Assembly (NCBI GenBank): GCA_024449915.1
Contig: JAMZAV010000896.1
Location: 186,001 to 250,000 of the forward strand
DNA length: 64,000 nt
From: Sweltsa coloradensis
Taxonomy: Eukaryota; Arthropoda; Insecta; Plecoptera; Chloroperlidae
Reading direction: 5' to 3'
Positions 21,863 through 34,099 of this stretch are shown here, piece after piece (position 1 is the stretch's first letter; each line of letters starts with the position of its first letter). Made by a program: the position numbers and the translations under genes. The notes under the pieces were generated by a model. That model saw only the letters and a list, made by a program, of their open reading frames with translations. It had not been told where the DNA came from and made no database searches.

Positions 21863-21875
21863 TTAATTAATTAAT

Positions 21876-21906
<31 letters not shown>
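21762..21906 (+). repeat. (TTTA)n microsatellite
   Basis: About 140 bp of nearly pure TTTA repeats with a short TTAA interruption. It adjoins the repeat core at 21907. Confidence 0.95.
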
Positions 21907-21908
<2 letters not shown>

Positions 21909-21957
21909 GTCTATCCTTTTCAGTTATAAAAACTGATTTACAAAGGAGGACAACTAA
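21907..21957 (+). repeat. Repeat core beside the (TTTA)n tract
   Basis: gtctatccttttcagtt ... tttacaaaggaggacaact, matching 4730-4785. The two copies share the TTTA-like upstream run, so the run may belong to the element. Confidence 0.6.
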
Positions 21958-22957
21958 ATAAATCTAATTACATAGATGCAGAAACAACAATAAACTACAT
22001 TTTCGTAAATATTTGAAATAGTAGCATTACAACAACAATGCATTTAAACACAACAATTTTGGTAACAAAAAAAATTATATGCATTAATGAATGAATCAAA
22101 TATAAAAAAGGGTGTAGAATGAAAAGAAAAGAAAAGAAAGGGAAAAAAACAAAAGGAAAAAGAAAGAAAAAGACAAAGAAAGAAAGAAAAAAAATTAAAA
22201 AAGAAAAACGAAAAGAAAAAAACTGATTTATTAGACGATCCCACTCAAACGAATATGAGGTTTGCCAAAAATCAGGAACAGCAAATCAGGGAGTATAATC
22301 AAAAACTTTCGCGGAAGAAACCACCGAACGCGAAATCTTTATTCTTGTGATCAATCTTCATTTTTGTGTTCAAATCTTGATAACATTTTAGTCCAAAAAA
22401 TCTTGACTCATATATATATATAATTATATCAGATATATAATTATTTAAAATTGTTCATGTCAAACTGATCACAGCAATGATACAGGACACCTAACTCAAG
22501 TTGCAAGCTCCATCAGTGGGCGGCAACCAGACAATCTAGGCAGAAAAATATAATTGAAAATACATTGTTTATATCATAAATCAAAGCAATAATGAACAAA
22601 CAAAGAGAAAAGCAAAATCATTAACAAGAACTTATGAAGGTAAATTAACATTACACAAATACACAGACAATAACCTATAAATAAATAGTAAAAATCAATT
22701 CTTTTCTCTTTGATTCATTATCATTGCTTCAATTGCTTCATTGCTTTTCCCTTTCTCTTTTCATGAGCTGTCTTATTGAGAAAATCAAGTAAAAAAATAA
22801 GCATATTTTATGAAAACCAATTAACGTGATCTCACTTATCTCCGATTCATTATTACCATTTAGGATTTCATAGAAATAATAAAATTAAGTTACAATGAAA
22901 ATCAAAAAATCGACGTCGACTTTTTCGACAATAAATATGCGTTGATCTAAATGATGA
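21958..22957. other. AT-rich intron sequence
   Basis: A-rich and purine-rich runs (22120-22220) and an AT dinucleotide run (22410-22445). No gene, L or S copy seen. Confidence 0.5.
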
Positions 22958-23240
22958 TGATTCTATCATATGATAACGTCGACAAACTTTCTAAATTTCT
23001 CATTAAATAAAATGTATTGAACCAAATTGAATTCACATCAAACACGTTTCCTTTTTTATTCAAATGGTTCACTTCTTTTGCTATTACTATCATCTCTGTA
23101 ACATTATTATATTTAATGAACTTGAAAAACAACAAATCATCCAACACACCATAAACTCATTTTATTAACTTACAATTTCACAGGCGGCGCAATATGGTCT
23201 AACCGGTTGAAGCGCCCTATAGTTTCTCACGACGTCGTGA
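22958..23240 (+). mobile_element. Family L 3' end
   Basis: From atcatatgataacgtcgac to the terminal block, which here reads cacgacgtcgtgatc. Its end begins the duplicated segment 23217-23560. Confidence 0.83.
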
Positions 23241-23560
23241 TCTTCTCGGTTCATTTGGTTGATTCATCAATCATGAATGTAGACTAAATTTTGTGTGGAG
23301 TGTTTTATTTATGTTCTCCATAACGTTAATAAATTATTCTTGCTTGAAAGCAACGAAAAATCAAATAATAAAAAAGTTAAGATTTTGGTGGAGGTGCCGG
23401 GTAAACTTTTTTTTCATTTTTTATGCGTTTAAAAACCAAATTTGCACAAGAAGAAATCGTCGTTATATAATATCTTTTACCACCACTCTTGCTCGACTTT
23501 GATCGTAGACCCGGGGTAGAATTGGCCCAGAGCATGGCTCTGCTAACCGTAAAAGGATTG
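23217..23560 (+). repeat. Segmental duplication, copy 1
   Basis: L end, then ttcatttggttgattcatca, the 17-mer ggtggaggtgccgggta (23385), and an S head (gacccggggtagaattgg). The same series recurs at 24387-24720 about 1.17 kb on, with scattered differences. Confidence 0.82.
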
Positions 23561-23589
23561 GATTGGATATTGCTTAACGTCTCATATTT

Positions 23590-23870
23590 ATGCAACTTGG
23601 CTAATCGAGACGAAGGGTGGGACGTAAGGGGTGACGCGGGGGGACAATGGGTGGTCAGGCCTGTGCTGGTCAGAACCAGCCACAAGTGTATGGGGAGGGC
23701 AAGGGGTTCCCCCACGTCGAGGTCGTCTCCGTCTGTGTCATCACCTTCCGTGTTGTCATTGTCGTCGCCGTCGGGGAGGTAGTCAAAGGGAAGGGGAAAG
23801 TTCCCCGACGACGACCCAGATCTCGCTATAAGTTTCAGGGAGACAAACTCCCCTAATCACGGGCCAAACC
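23590..23870 (-). mobile_element. Family S, B subtype, the only long minus-strand copy
   Basis: Minus-strand S sequence (ctggtcagaaccagcc on +; gtcgtcgccgtcgggg). Its 3' side resembles the long B subtype at 42006 (cgcgtcaccccttacg). It lies between a + strand S head (23506-23556) and a + strand S body (23894 on), so S sequences face each other. Confidence 0.72.
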
Positions 23871-23893
23871 ACGAGAAGGTTGCGATTTGGATA

Positions 23894-24370
23894 ATCGTAG
23901 AGCCATAACCACCTCGCAAACATCAGCTAGTATGAGGGGAGTATATTACTCCCCGAATTTAGAGGCGAGCTCTGGAAATCTTCGTCGGAGACCTTCCCTT
24001 GACGACCCCTCGACGACGATGACGACAATGACACCACGAACAATGACAAGGACAATGGCGACGGCGACGTGAGAACCCCTTTCCTCCCCTAACCCGTGGC
24101 TGGTTCTGACCAGCATGGGCTCCTCTCCCCCCCCCCCCCTAGGTTAGAGTGGTGCATTATGACATAACGGTTGACGCGTCCTTAATCCAAATTAAAAAAA
24201 ACAATGACACCACGAACGATAACGAAGACAATGACGACCGCTACGTGAGAACCCCCTTTCCTCCCCTTATCCGTGGCTGGTTCAGACCAGCATGGGCCCC
24301 TCCCCCCCCCCCCCTAGGTTAGAGTGGTGCACTATGACCTAACGGTTGACGCGTCCTTAATCCAAATAAA
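23894..24370 (+). mobile_element. Family S body and a second 3' fragment
   Basis: 23894-24193 has no head but otherwise runs to the tail. 24203-24370 starts in the middle (acaatgacaccacg) and runs to the tail. Confidence 0.82.
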
Positions 24371-24386
24371 CAAAAGAAAAATAGTT

Positions 24387-24720
24387 TCTCACGACGTCGT
24401 GATCTTCTTGCTTCATTTGGTTGATTCATCAATCATGAATGTAGACTAAATGCTGTGTGGAGTGTTTTATTTATGTTCTCCTTAACGTTAGTAAATTATT
24501 CTTGCTTGAAAGCAACGAAAAAATCCAATAATAAAAAAGTTAAAGATTTTGGTGGAGGTGCCGGGTAAATTTTTTTCATTTTTATGAGTTTAAATACCAA
24601 ATTTGCACGAGAAAACATCGTCGTTATATAGCAACCGTTTTACTTCCCCTATTGCTCGACTTTGATAGTAGACTTGGGGTAGAATTGGCCCAGAGCATGG
24701 CTCTGCTAAACTTAAAAGGC
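24387..24720 (+). repeat. Segmental duplication, copy 2
   Basis: Second copy of 23217-23560, starting tagtttctcacgacgtcg and including the 17-mer at 24545. It continues into a full S copy whereas copy 1 breaks off. Confidence 0.82.
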
Positions 24721-25244
24721 GATTCAAGGGAAAAAGTCCACCTCGCATACAACAGCTAGTAAGCGGGGAGTATATTACTCCCCGAACCTAGAGGCGAGCT
24801 CTGGCAATCGTCGTCGGGGACCTTGCTCCTTCCCTTGACGACCCCCCGGCGACGATGACAATAACACAACGAACGATGACAAGGACGATGACGACCGCGA
24901 CGTGAGAAACCCCCCTCCCTCCCTTTACCCGTGGCTGGTTCTGACCAGCATGTGCCCCTCCTCCCCCCCCCCCTTAGGCTAGAGTGGTGCATTATGACCT
25001 AACGGTTGACGCGTCCTTAATCCAAATAAACAAAAAAAAAATTGCCTTGACGACCCCTCGACGACGATGACGACAATGACACCACGAACGATGACAAAGA
25101 CAATGACGACCGCGACGTGAGAACCCCCCTTTTCTCCCCTTATCCGTGGCTGGTTCTGACCAGCACGGGCTCCTACTCCCCCCCCCGTGGGTTAGAGTGG
25201 TGCATTATGACCTGACGGTTGACGCGTCCTTTATACAAATAAAC
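24676..25244 (+). mobile_element. Full S copy and a following S 3' fragment
   Basis: 24676-25030 is complete (head gtagacttggggtagaattg). 25043-25244 starts at gccttgacgacccctcg and ends with the tail. Confidence 0.85.
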
Positions 25245-25854
25245 CCCCAAAATACATTGATAATAAAGAGTTTAAATTTAAATATAATATTATCATTGCC
25301 AAAAGAAAATTTGAAAAATTTACGTTGTCATTACATTTTATTCTTCTTGCAAGAAAAACAGAACTTAATTATTTAATGATGTGCAAAACATTCTATTAAA
25401 AGTTTCAAAATGATTTTATTGGTCAAACTAAAAGTTTCGTCGTACAGAAAAATGTGTTACTTCAAGCTTTATTAAAAAGTAAATAATAACTCGTTGATAT
25501 GAAACGTTTGCAAAGTTTTTAACTCAAAGACTATAAAGAATAATGTTTGCTTGTGTTACATTCTCTAAAGAAGGCGAGGATCTCTCTAGAAGGAAGTTTT
25601 GTTTGTGTAGGTAAACAAACTCAAAGTCGGAGCTTCTATGAAGTAAACGTAAATAGCTCTCATGCAAAGGAACGTTGAAATTTATGTGTTTCTTTAAGCT
25701 CAGTTATAAAGTTAATTCATTTTTTTAATGTTTGTGAAATTGTCATATTTGATAGGTATTTCTGATGTGTTTAATAATATGTTGTATTTTTTTATAGATC
25801 TAACCTTACCGCCTTACAAAATATGTTGTAACCAAATACATAAATTAATAATAT
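25245..25854. other. AT-rich intron sequence
   Basis: No coding, RNA gene or known repeat recognised. Confidence 0.5.
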
Positions 25855-25940
25855 AGCTGCCCGAGATAGCTCATACGGTCAGGATGCAAGTCAGTACTTA
25901 AAGTGTAAATTCAAGGATCAAAGGTCGAATCCTGCAAATT
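25855..25940 (+). repeat. tRNA-like SINE head or decayed tRNA
   Basis: An A-box-like tagctcatacgg at about 25867 and a B-box-like ggtcgaatcct at 25923 stand in tRNA order but with abnormal spacing and no convincing cloverleaf. More likely a tRNA-derived repeat than a gene. Confidence 0.45.
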
Positions 25941-25955
25941 ATGCTTTTAATTTAA

Positions 25956-26562
25956 CTAGGGAAACGCCAAAGTCGTTGTTAAACGAGTGAGTTAGCCGAG
26001 TGTTTTGACTTCTAAAACCGGACCGTCTGGTCACCTTACAGGAACTCACTCTGCTTGCCACAATAATTATTTAAATTGAACATTCAAAATGTGAATCGTA
26101 TTCAAAACGTATTAGCGTGAAACATTTACAAATTTCTAAGATAAAACAAAATCACCTAATTTTTATTTCCCATTTAACACCCCTCAAAAATAATATGTGG
26201 GTGTAAAAATATAAAAAAGTTAGATCTGACGGGTATCGAACCCCATCCATCCGTGCGGTAGGCTAAATGGTTACCACTAGGCCATGCAGGCCACGTCAAC
26301 CTTGTCCCGCTAACTGCTACGAAACAAATGCCATTGATATTATTAAAATTCACATTTTTATTTATTGTAGGCTTAAATCGCAATGGATCAAGCTGATTTT
26401 GTTAACAGTTCTTAGTAAACTCGTACCGGATGTCTGTTTAAAATTTCAGCGCAATCTGTTCAGCGGTTCGGCTGATTTTCGACGTACAGACAGACAGACA
26501 GAATCACAGAATGAGAGCCGTTTGAGTTGAATGGAGACACTCAGTCGCTCCGCTCCCTCGTT
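25956..26562 (+). mobile_element. 600-bp repeat with TAA duplication, copy 1
   Basis: Starts ctagggaaacgcc and ends ctccgctccctcgtt, with TAA on each side (25953-25955, 26563-26565). Same as 52712-53310. An inner left segment (aaacgagtgag) is inverted relative to the right end (ctccctcgttt). Contains (cagacaga)n and a minus-strand tRNA-like segment. Non-coding; class uncertain. Confidence 0.75.
26229..26292 (-). repeat. tRNA-like segment inside the 600-bp repeat
   Basis: Minus strand has tggcctagtggtaacc (A-box-like) and ggggttcgataccc (strong B box), 60-70 bases in all, as in a tRNA. It is repeated at 52983-53047 in the other copy, so it is part of the repeat. Confidence 0.55.
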
Positions 26563-26565
26563 TAA

Positions 26566-27977
26566 TAACTGACCATATTCTATCGTTACTCATCGTCTCA
26601 AATTGGTCTTTCACATTCACTCAAAAACTCATTTACAAATGAGAAAAACTAATATAATAAATGTTAAAAAATATACCGATATAAATGTACAAAAAAAACA
26701 GCATATGAACAGAAAGAATATCAAAGAAATTTTAAAATGTGAAACAAAATTTTATTAATTAGAACTTACAATGAATAAAGGAAGCAATACATGGAAAATT
26801 GGATTAATAATTACATAATTTGTTATATATATAAAAATAAAATAAAAAAGTGATGAGCCTGGCTAGCAAGCACTGAAAATCCACAGCCCGAGAAACTGGT
26901 GATACGTCACCCCTAGACCTGACATGTTGGAACCGGGTGTTTGATTATTATTATTTTTAATAATATTGAAGTTATTGTAGTTATAGTGAATGAAAATAAT
27001 ATTGTATAAATTAATGCTTGTGTAATTTATAGATGCGTGTAACAAAAACAATGTACCATATTCTAATCAACAAATACATGTTTTTAAAGATGTTTCGTAA
27101 TTGAAATTCAACCATTTGGAATTTCAGAAATATTGCAAAAGAGTTGTTGGACTTCAGGAGAAAGCAACTCGTGTAGCTTTTACCCTGTTTTACCATAAAA
27201 TCAATCGGCTTAAAGAATTAAACCGTACAATTGCATTAATTAAAACATTGCGGTCATTCTTGCTCGTGGATTTCATAAGCAGATTACAGCATTTTACCAA
27301 CCTGGTGGTTTTTATTATTTGCTTACTCTGGGCTATCTCTGCCAGCCAGCCATGCGCTGTGGCCACTGCGGTTCATTGATTGTATAATCTTCTAATGGGA
27401 AATGCACGGTTTTATATACGACAGCGTTAAATTAGGGAAACTGTGTTAATATTTAGGTAAAAAATGTAATAATGGAAATGTGCAATAGGAATAATTGCAA
27501 ATGTAGCTTTATTTCCGTTATGTAAAGTCATAAAAACTGTTAAATCACACAATCGAAATTGTGAATTGGAAAATATAATCCATGAGTACGTCATTAGTGG
27601 TTTTAATGAGATTATTTTTTTCTCGTTGGATGGCCGTTGGAGGGAACACATCAGTTTTACGCTGTTGATTTATTTGGTAATTCGGGGCATGTTAGGGTAA
27701 TTGTAAATGGAATGGCCGAGGACTGTTTCGGAGGAATCTCCTTCATACGCCCTTATGACTGATGAAAACATCGGGGAAACTTTCAGTTGGATTGCCGGTG
27801 GTAGGTAGTGGAACCCTGACCTTCCAAATCAGAGCCGCACGTGCTGCTTATGTGCTGCCTATGTTGTTTTCAGGGTATACGTCCACACATTTTGGCGAAT
27901 TAAGGCAGAGAATCGCCCGTTCCTCTATCAAAACACAAACCAATTGGTATCTATTATTTTCTCTTGCCATATTTGAT
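26566..27977. other. Intron sequence, nothing identified
   Basis: AT-rich to 27650, then a more balanced part. Short open frames occur, but none has splice signals or recognisable motifs. Confidence 0.5.
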
Positions 27978-28291
27978 ATCTTCCAATCATATGATTAACT
28001 GTTACCATATGATAACGGCGACAAACTTTCTAAATTTCTCATCCAAAGTATACTATTGAACAAATTTTAATTCACATCATACACATTTATTTTATTTATT
28101 TATTTTTTATTCACATACATAACTATTGTGTTGCTATTACTATCATCATCATTTTATTTTGGTATATATACACTTAGAAAACAATCTTATCATCAAACAC
28201 ACCATTAACTCATCTCATCAACTTTCACTATCACAGGCGGCGCAATATGACCTAACCCGTTGAAGCGCTCTATAGTTTCTCACGGCGTCGT
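27978..28291 (+). mobile_element. Family L 3' end
   Basis: From the ORF end (ttccaatcatatgat) through the UTR to cacggcgtcgtcgatg. Confidence 0.85.
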
Positions 28292-28319
28292 CGATGTCCA
28301 AAGCAATTATGCCCTATGT

Positions 28320-28701
28320 CCCCCCATATCCTAGGCTAGAGTGGTGCCTTATGATCTAACGGTTTTAACAAAGAGTTTTAATACAAATAAAGTATCATCA
28401 TTGCCAATTGGCCCAGAGCATGGCTCTGCTAATCGTACAAGGCGATTCAAGAGGAAAAGTCCACCTCGCAAACATTAGCTGGAAAGAGGGAGTATATTAC
28501 TCTAAAGGCGAGTCTAGAGCGAGCTCTGGCTATCGTCGTCTGAGACACTTCCCCTTTCCCTTGACGACCTTCCCGGCGACGATGACAATGACGACCACGC
28601 AGTGCTGGTTCTGACCAGCATGGGCCCCTCCTCCCCATATCCCCTAGGCTAGAGTGGTGCATTGTGACCTAACGGTGACGCGCCCTTAATCCAAATATTA
28701 A
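28320..28701 (+). mobile_element. S tail fragment and an S copy lacking the outer head
   Basis: 28320-28392 is tail only. 28402-28701 starts at attggcccagagcatgg, is shortened in the middle (one deletion between gatgacaatgacgacc and ctggttctgacc), and ends with the tail. Confidence 0.8.
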
Positions 28702-28744
28702 AAAAAACTGTCCTTATAGAATAAGGATATCACGTCTAACAAAT

Positions 28745-28877
28745 TCTTTTCTTTTATAAATTTAAAAAAATATATAATCATCAAATACATTATAAACTAG
28801 TTTTATAAACTAACAATACCATAGGTGGCGCAATATGACCTAACCAGTTGAAGCGCCCTAGTTTCTAATGTCGTCGT
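28745..28877 (+). mobile_element. Family L tail
   Basis: Only the last UTR part and terminal block (aggtggcgcaatatgacc ... atgtcgtcgtttt). Confidence 0.8.
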
Positions 28878-29023
28878 TTTACGCCGGTGCGGTATTCAAC
28901 TCGCTCTTAAAACACTAGCCCAAAAACCAGTGTAATGTGAAAACACTAGCTTTTTTAGTGTGAACACTAGGGACGGGAACGAACAGACCTAATGACTAGT
29001 CTTTGTATCTTCTTCTGCAAGGT

Positions 29024-29398
29024 CCCCCGTCTGGGTCCGGGGTAGAATTGGCCCAGAGCATGGCTCTGCTAATCGTAAAATGTGATTTGAGAGAAAAAGT
29101 CCACCTCGCAAACATCAGCTAGAATGAAGGGTAGTATTTTACTCCCCGAAAATAGAGGCAAGCTCTGGCGATCATCGTCGGAGACGTTGCCCCCTTCCCT
29201 TGACGACCCCTCGACGACGATGACGACAATGACACCACGAATGATGATGAAGACAATGACGGCCGCGACATGAGAACTCCCTTTCCTCCCCTTACCAGTG
29301 GCTGGTTCTGACCAGCATGAGCTCCCTCTCCCCCCCCCCCCTAGGGTAGAGTGGTGCATTGTGACCTAACGGTTGACGCGTCCTTCATCCAAATAAGC
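29024..29398 (+). mobile_element. Family S, full length
   Basis: Head to tail present, with a run of about 12 C before cctagggtag. Confidence 0.9.
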
Positions 29399-29411
29399 AA
29401 AATTTTTCTGC

Positions 29412-29692
29412 AAGGAAGTTCAAGTCAACATTTGGTACAACCGTACAAAACATCAAATTCTATTTAGAAAAACTTAACTCTAAGGGTTATATAATAGAGT
29501 TTTGCTGGATATCTGGACACATGAGCATAGAGGGAAATAAACACGCTGATCGGGCTACTAAGGAAGCTTCCCAGCATCAACTTTTGTTTTGTTATTGCTA
29601 TCATCATCATCATCATCATTTTATTTTGTTATTTATACACTTAGAAAACAATATAATCCGGTTGAAGCGCCCGAGTTTCTCACGTCGTCGTT
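29412..29692 (+). mobile_element. Family L with internal deletions
   Basis: Starts inside RNase H (aagttcaagtcaacatttgg; FCWISGHMSIEGNKHADRAT-like). It jumps from gcttcccagcatcaa straight to the 3' UTR, and from acaatataatc to ccggttgaagcgcc. The CCHC part is missing. Confidence 0.8.
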
Positions 29693-30561
29693 GCTTGGAA
29701 GTACCATGCATAATCGCCGCGATGAAGGCCTCTCACAAGAAATCCAAGAGATTCCACATTAACCCATGAATAATTCAAAGCGTATTAAATTGGAACTTGG
29801 CTTGGATGATTCTCATATACTCATTCACAGAGTTAATCCAAAAATAAAATTTAATTCTATCTTTTTTCGGAGAGATCTTTTGAGAAGGGAAAAATCGAGT
29901 TTTATACAAGACCAGGCAATCTTTTTATAATTTCATTGCCGCATCCAATCTTAAAAAATTTAAGTTTATCAGATTAAAATATTTTAGTTTCTTCTTTGAG
30001 AAGATTACGTGTAATGGCTTTGGTTCTTCTTTAAAATGCAATGAAAATAATTATAAGATAGGTCTACGGTCTAGCTGAAATATTTTCTTTGTTTGCTGAT
30101 ATTAAAAAATGAGAAGGCTCATAATAACCGAATCCCATGATTAATATTGAGAAAGACGAGGCATAATTTATCTTTCTGTCTTGAGGGTTCAGAAACCAAT
30201 CCTTTTTTAAAATAAGATTGTATATATTCAGTTTCATTAATCATAATTGTAACGTAATTTTTGTTTTTCTGACATTTAATCTCTATTTTAAATTTTGATT
30301 ATGTGATTTTGGAAATATTGTACACATAAAAAACATAAACTGTTTTTTTTAAGTCTTTTAATTAAGCATGTTGTATTTTATAAACCGATGAGGGGAATTT
30401 ACGCGACAATAATCCCAACCCACCCAACAATAACAATAATCTACTAGAAGGAAATATTAAATTACTAATTCTTAATTTACTAAATCATTTTTTTTAAATA
30501 ACAATTCATAGTAATGCCCATGGATATCGTCATACATCACTTAATTATTTTTAAGATATCC
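29693..30561. other. AT-rich intron sequence
   Basis: No gene or repeat family recognised. Confidence 0.5.
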
Positions 30562-30841
30562 ATATGTGTTTGCTGATAACGGCTTCAAACTTTTGAATTT
30601 ATTATTCAGAGCAATTTATTTAACAAATTTTTTTTTTCACATCAGACACATTTCGTTTTGTACACAAATATTTATTTTGCTATTACTTACTGTGACCACC
30701 ATTTTCTTGACTATTTATAAACTTAGAATACAATATGATTAAAAAAACACACCATAAACTTATTCCATTAACTAACAATATCACAAGGGGGCACAATATG
30801 ACCTAGCTGGTTGAAGCGCCCTAATTTCTCACGTCGTCGTC
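30562..30841 (+). mobile_element. Family L 3' end, diverged
   Basis: ORF end reduced, UTR, then gggggcacaatatgacctag and cacgtcgtcgtc. Confidence 0.8.
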
Positions 30842-30888
30842 AAATTGTGCAACGTTTTTTGGTGACGAATACCAACCACATTCCCACG

Positions 30889-31170
30889 TCTGGATCCGAG
30901 GTAGAAAGAATTAGCCCAGAGCATGACTCTGCTAATCGTATAAAGCGGTTCAAGAGAAAAAGTCCACCTCGCAAACGTCAGCTAATAAAAGGGGAGTATA
31001 TTACTCCCCTAAACTAGAGGCGAGCTCTGGCAATCTTCATCGGGGCACCTCCCCCTTCCCTTGATGACCTTCCCGACGACGATGACAATGGCCCAACTCC
31101 CCACATCCCCTAGGCTAGAGTGCACGGTGCATTATGACCTAACGGTTGACGCGTCCATAATCCAAATAAA
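30889..31170 (+). mobile_element. Family S, internally shortened
   Basis: Head diverged (gtctggatccgaggtag). A deletion joins gatgacaatgg to cccaactcccc. Confidence 0.82.
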
Positions 31171-31288
31171 CCAAACTAAACTACAAAAATTATAAAATGG
31201 GTGATTCTGCACTGAAATAACGGGTACGAGATATCTCGGTTTGGGGTTGTCTATTGTGGTGTCTTTGAGACGAATACCAACCAAATTC

Positions 31289-31590
31289 CCCCGTTTGGGT
31301 CTGGGGTAGAATTCGCCCAGAGCATGGCTCTGCTAATCGTAAAAGGCGATTAAAGAGAAATAGTCTACCTCGCAAACATCTGCTACTAAAAAGAGTAGTT
31401 TTCATACCTCGAAACTAGAAACGAGCTCGGACAGTCGGGACGCCCCTCCACGGACGTCGACACGACGAGACCCAATTTACACACGAACGATGACAAAGAC
31501 GATTACGACCGTGACGTGAGAACACCCCATTCCTCAGGCATTATGGCACATTATGACCTAACGGTTGACGCGCCCTTAATCCAAATAAAC
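31289..31590 (+). mobile_element. Family S, diverged
   Basis: Head gtttgggtctggggtag, middle altered and shortened, tail gcgcccttaatccaaata. Confidence 0.78.
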
Positions 31591-32245
31591 CAAACCAATC
31601 ACATTATATCGATTGTCGAAATCATTTGATCAAAACCTAACGATACCGATTTTCAATTAGTGTACCTTAACTTATGGATCGACTGCTAATTACATTTTTG
31701 GGGGGTCCGCGCTATCCTCTAGGATTCTGGTGGTAAACCATTGCTGTTGTTACAGGTTAAGCGACAGATACCGCTACAAACTTCTCACGTAGACCTTCTG
31801 TAGCACAAAGATAAGATCTTGGCTTTACACTAGTCGAGTCTAGACCTTCAAAGCAAGTAGCCCTAGCATTGAGTGTAGGGTTACGTTCCGCGTCAATACG
31901 TGTGCTTCTCAAAGGCCTTGCTACTGCCCAAAGCAGGTACCCTCACTCACTCACTCACTACTTTCATCTACAAACGCAAACATTTAGTTAAGAGGGTTTG
32001 AACATAGACTTGAAAGTCTTACGTTATATTCGCTTTAATGACGAATTCATATGTATAACCGTGTAGTGATATCCCATCGACTCGCGCTAACGTGTTTGCT
32101 TTTTGAACTATACGGTCGAATGGTGTATTTTCTATTTCGTGTTCTTTGTAACCTCTTTGCCGTCCTCTCAAGTAAGTACTACGGTATAGCGGCCTATCAC
32201 TGATCGTAGTAAAACAACATTGCGAAACCGCTGCGATCTCAAAAT
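31591..32245. other. Intron sequence with a short (CACT)n run
   Basis: No gene or major repeat. A (CACT)5-like run is at about 31940-31960. Confidence 0.5.
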
Positions 32246-32579
32246 AACCCCTGGGTTACGATTTGGCTCAGATGGCTCTACTAATCGTTACTAATATACT
32301 ACAATGTCGCTGGATGACCTGACGGTTGACGCGCCCTTAAACCTTATAAACTTCAACTTCAAAGGTGAGGAAAGAGATAAAGTCCAACTCGCAGAACATC
32401 GGCTAGTATTTTAGAGAGTATCTTACTTTCCCGAAACAACAATACAATAGAGTCGTGCTCTATACCAATTGTCGTGGGGGATCCTTCCCCTCCCCTCAAC
32501 GACCTCCCATACGACTACAATGACGACCAAGACAACAGGAGCAAAGACAAAGATAATAACGACGTTAGAGCTCACCCAC
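32246..32579 (+). mobile_element. Old, broken S copies
   Basis: A head-and-tail relic (32246-32352) is followed by a relic of the middle (agtccaactcgcagaacatc on). The acidic-triplet part encodes a short Asp/Asn-rich frame. The next S copy cuts it off. Confidence 0.65.
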
Positions 32580-32952
32580 CCCGTCTGGGCCCGGGGGTAG
32601 AATTGGCCCAGAGCATGGCTCTGCTACTCGTAAAAGGCAATTCAAGAGAAAAAGTCCACCTCGCAAACATCAGCTAGAAAGAGCGGAGTATCTTACTCCC
32701 CGAAACTAGAGGCGAGCTCTGGCAATCGTCGTCGGGGACCTTGCCCCCTTTCCTATAACGATCCTCCCCGACGACGATGACAATGACACAACGAACGATG
32801 ACAAAGACAATGACGACCGCGACGTGAGGAAGGGGGATTCCTCCCCTTACCCGTGGCTGGTTCTGACCAGTATGGGCCCCTCCTCCCCCCCCCCAGGCTA
32901 GAGTGGTGCATTATAACCTAACGGTTGACGCCTCCTTAATCCAAATAAACAA
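32580..32952 (+). mobile_element. Family S, full length
   Basis: Clean copy; tail gcctccttaatccaaataaac. A further tail scrap is at 32970-33008. Confidence 0.9.
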
Positions 32953-33189
32953 AAATAAACAAAAAAAATGATCTAACGGTTGAAGCGTCCTTAATCCAAA
33001 TAAACCAAAAAAAAACTTTTCATCTGCTAAACTCAAAAAATATATTTCATTCAGGCTAACTAGTTATGAATTTAGTAGTAGTTGTAGTAGCAGTAGTAAT
33101 AATTAGGGTTAAGAATTTACCAGAAAAATTATTGGGTGCACCATGACCTGAAAACAAAATTGTCAAACTTGGTATTTTTCGAGCTGGAG

Positions 33190-33651
33190 GCAATCTTTAT
33201 GCACCGTGATCTTGGTGGGTTTTGATCCAAAAAAATATTAGCTGTTATTGACGTACACTACAGTCTTTTCTGTAAATCCTCTTTATTTTGTTTTGTAATT
33301 TGGGTAATTGGTTCGGTCTAAAAGTTATGCTGACTAGGTACCAAGAAGAGGTGTGATTTTGTAATGCTAATTTTGCGTGTTTGCGAGTATATTTGTGCCC
33401 AGTTTCAAGACACGATGTTACAAAGGGCCATTTAAATTGGTACGTTGCCCTAGTAGGCCTATCTATGTGGAACAAAAAAGAATCAGGTTTAAGCCGATTT
33501 AAACAATTTTCCAAAATGTCCAAAAATTTTGTAAAATTCGTGTAACATCACAGTTACAAGATATAATTATTTTAACAGCCATTTTTGTTTAGTATTATGC
33601 TATAGATTTTGTGGTAAAAAATAATTTTTGGGGGTAATAGCCCCTTAAGCA
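33190..33651 (-). repeat. DNA-type repeat ending in ggggctattacccc, copy 2
   Basis: Reverse-oriented partner of 2903-3371. Its end reads gggggtaatagccccttaag on +, again next to TTAA. The two copies are diverged throughout, so the family is not recent. Confidence 0.65.
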
Positions 33652-34071
33652 AACTTGTCGTTGCATGTCTGCCTAAAATTACCGGTGTACTTGCATTATA
33701 ATTAAATTGTCCCTCGTACTAAATACCTACCGTATCAGAAAACACGCTTTGCATTAAACACGGAATTATCTTAGAACGAAAATGATGATTTAGTGTCTAT
33801 ATTACAATCGAACTAAATGTGTACATAAAATGAAATTTCAAATTCAAAAGAATATATTGTAAATTTCCTATTTCAACAACACAATTTGTGCATTTGTGTA
33901 AATGTGTGAACCTACTTTCAGCTAATACAAACTCAAGTTTATAGTACATACTTTTCGACCAAATGTTTTGTAAGCATTGGCATTCAAGTTATTAGTATTT
34001 ATATTGTAAACAAGTCTTTTGTTAGATAACCGTATAAGTTATGTTCTAAATAAAGAATAGAATAGAGCCCC
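33652..34071. other. AT-rich intron sequence
   Basis: No feature recognised. Confidence 0.5.
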
Positions 34072-34099
34072 GTCTGGGCCCGGGGTAGAATTGGCCCAG

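Noticed and set aside
21637..21870. 77-codon frame ending in repeated FIYL
   Set aside because: It is the translation of the (TTTA)n microsatellite.
25855..25940. Functional tRNA gene
   Set aside because: Box spacing is off and no acceptor stem pairs; kept only as tRNA-like repeat.
27101..27379. 92-codon + frame
   Set aside because: AT-rich chance frame, no motif or splice signal.
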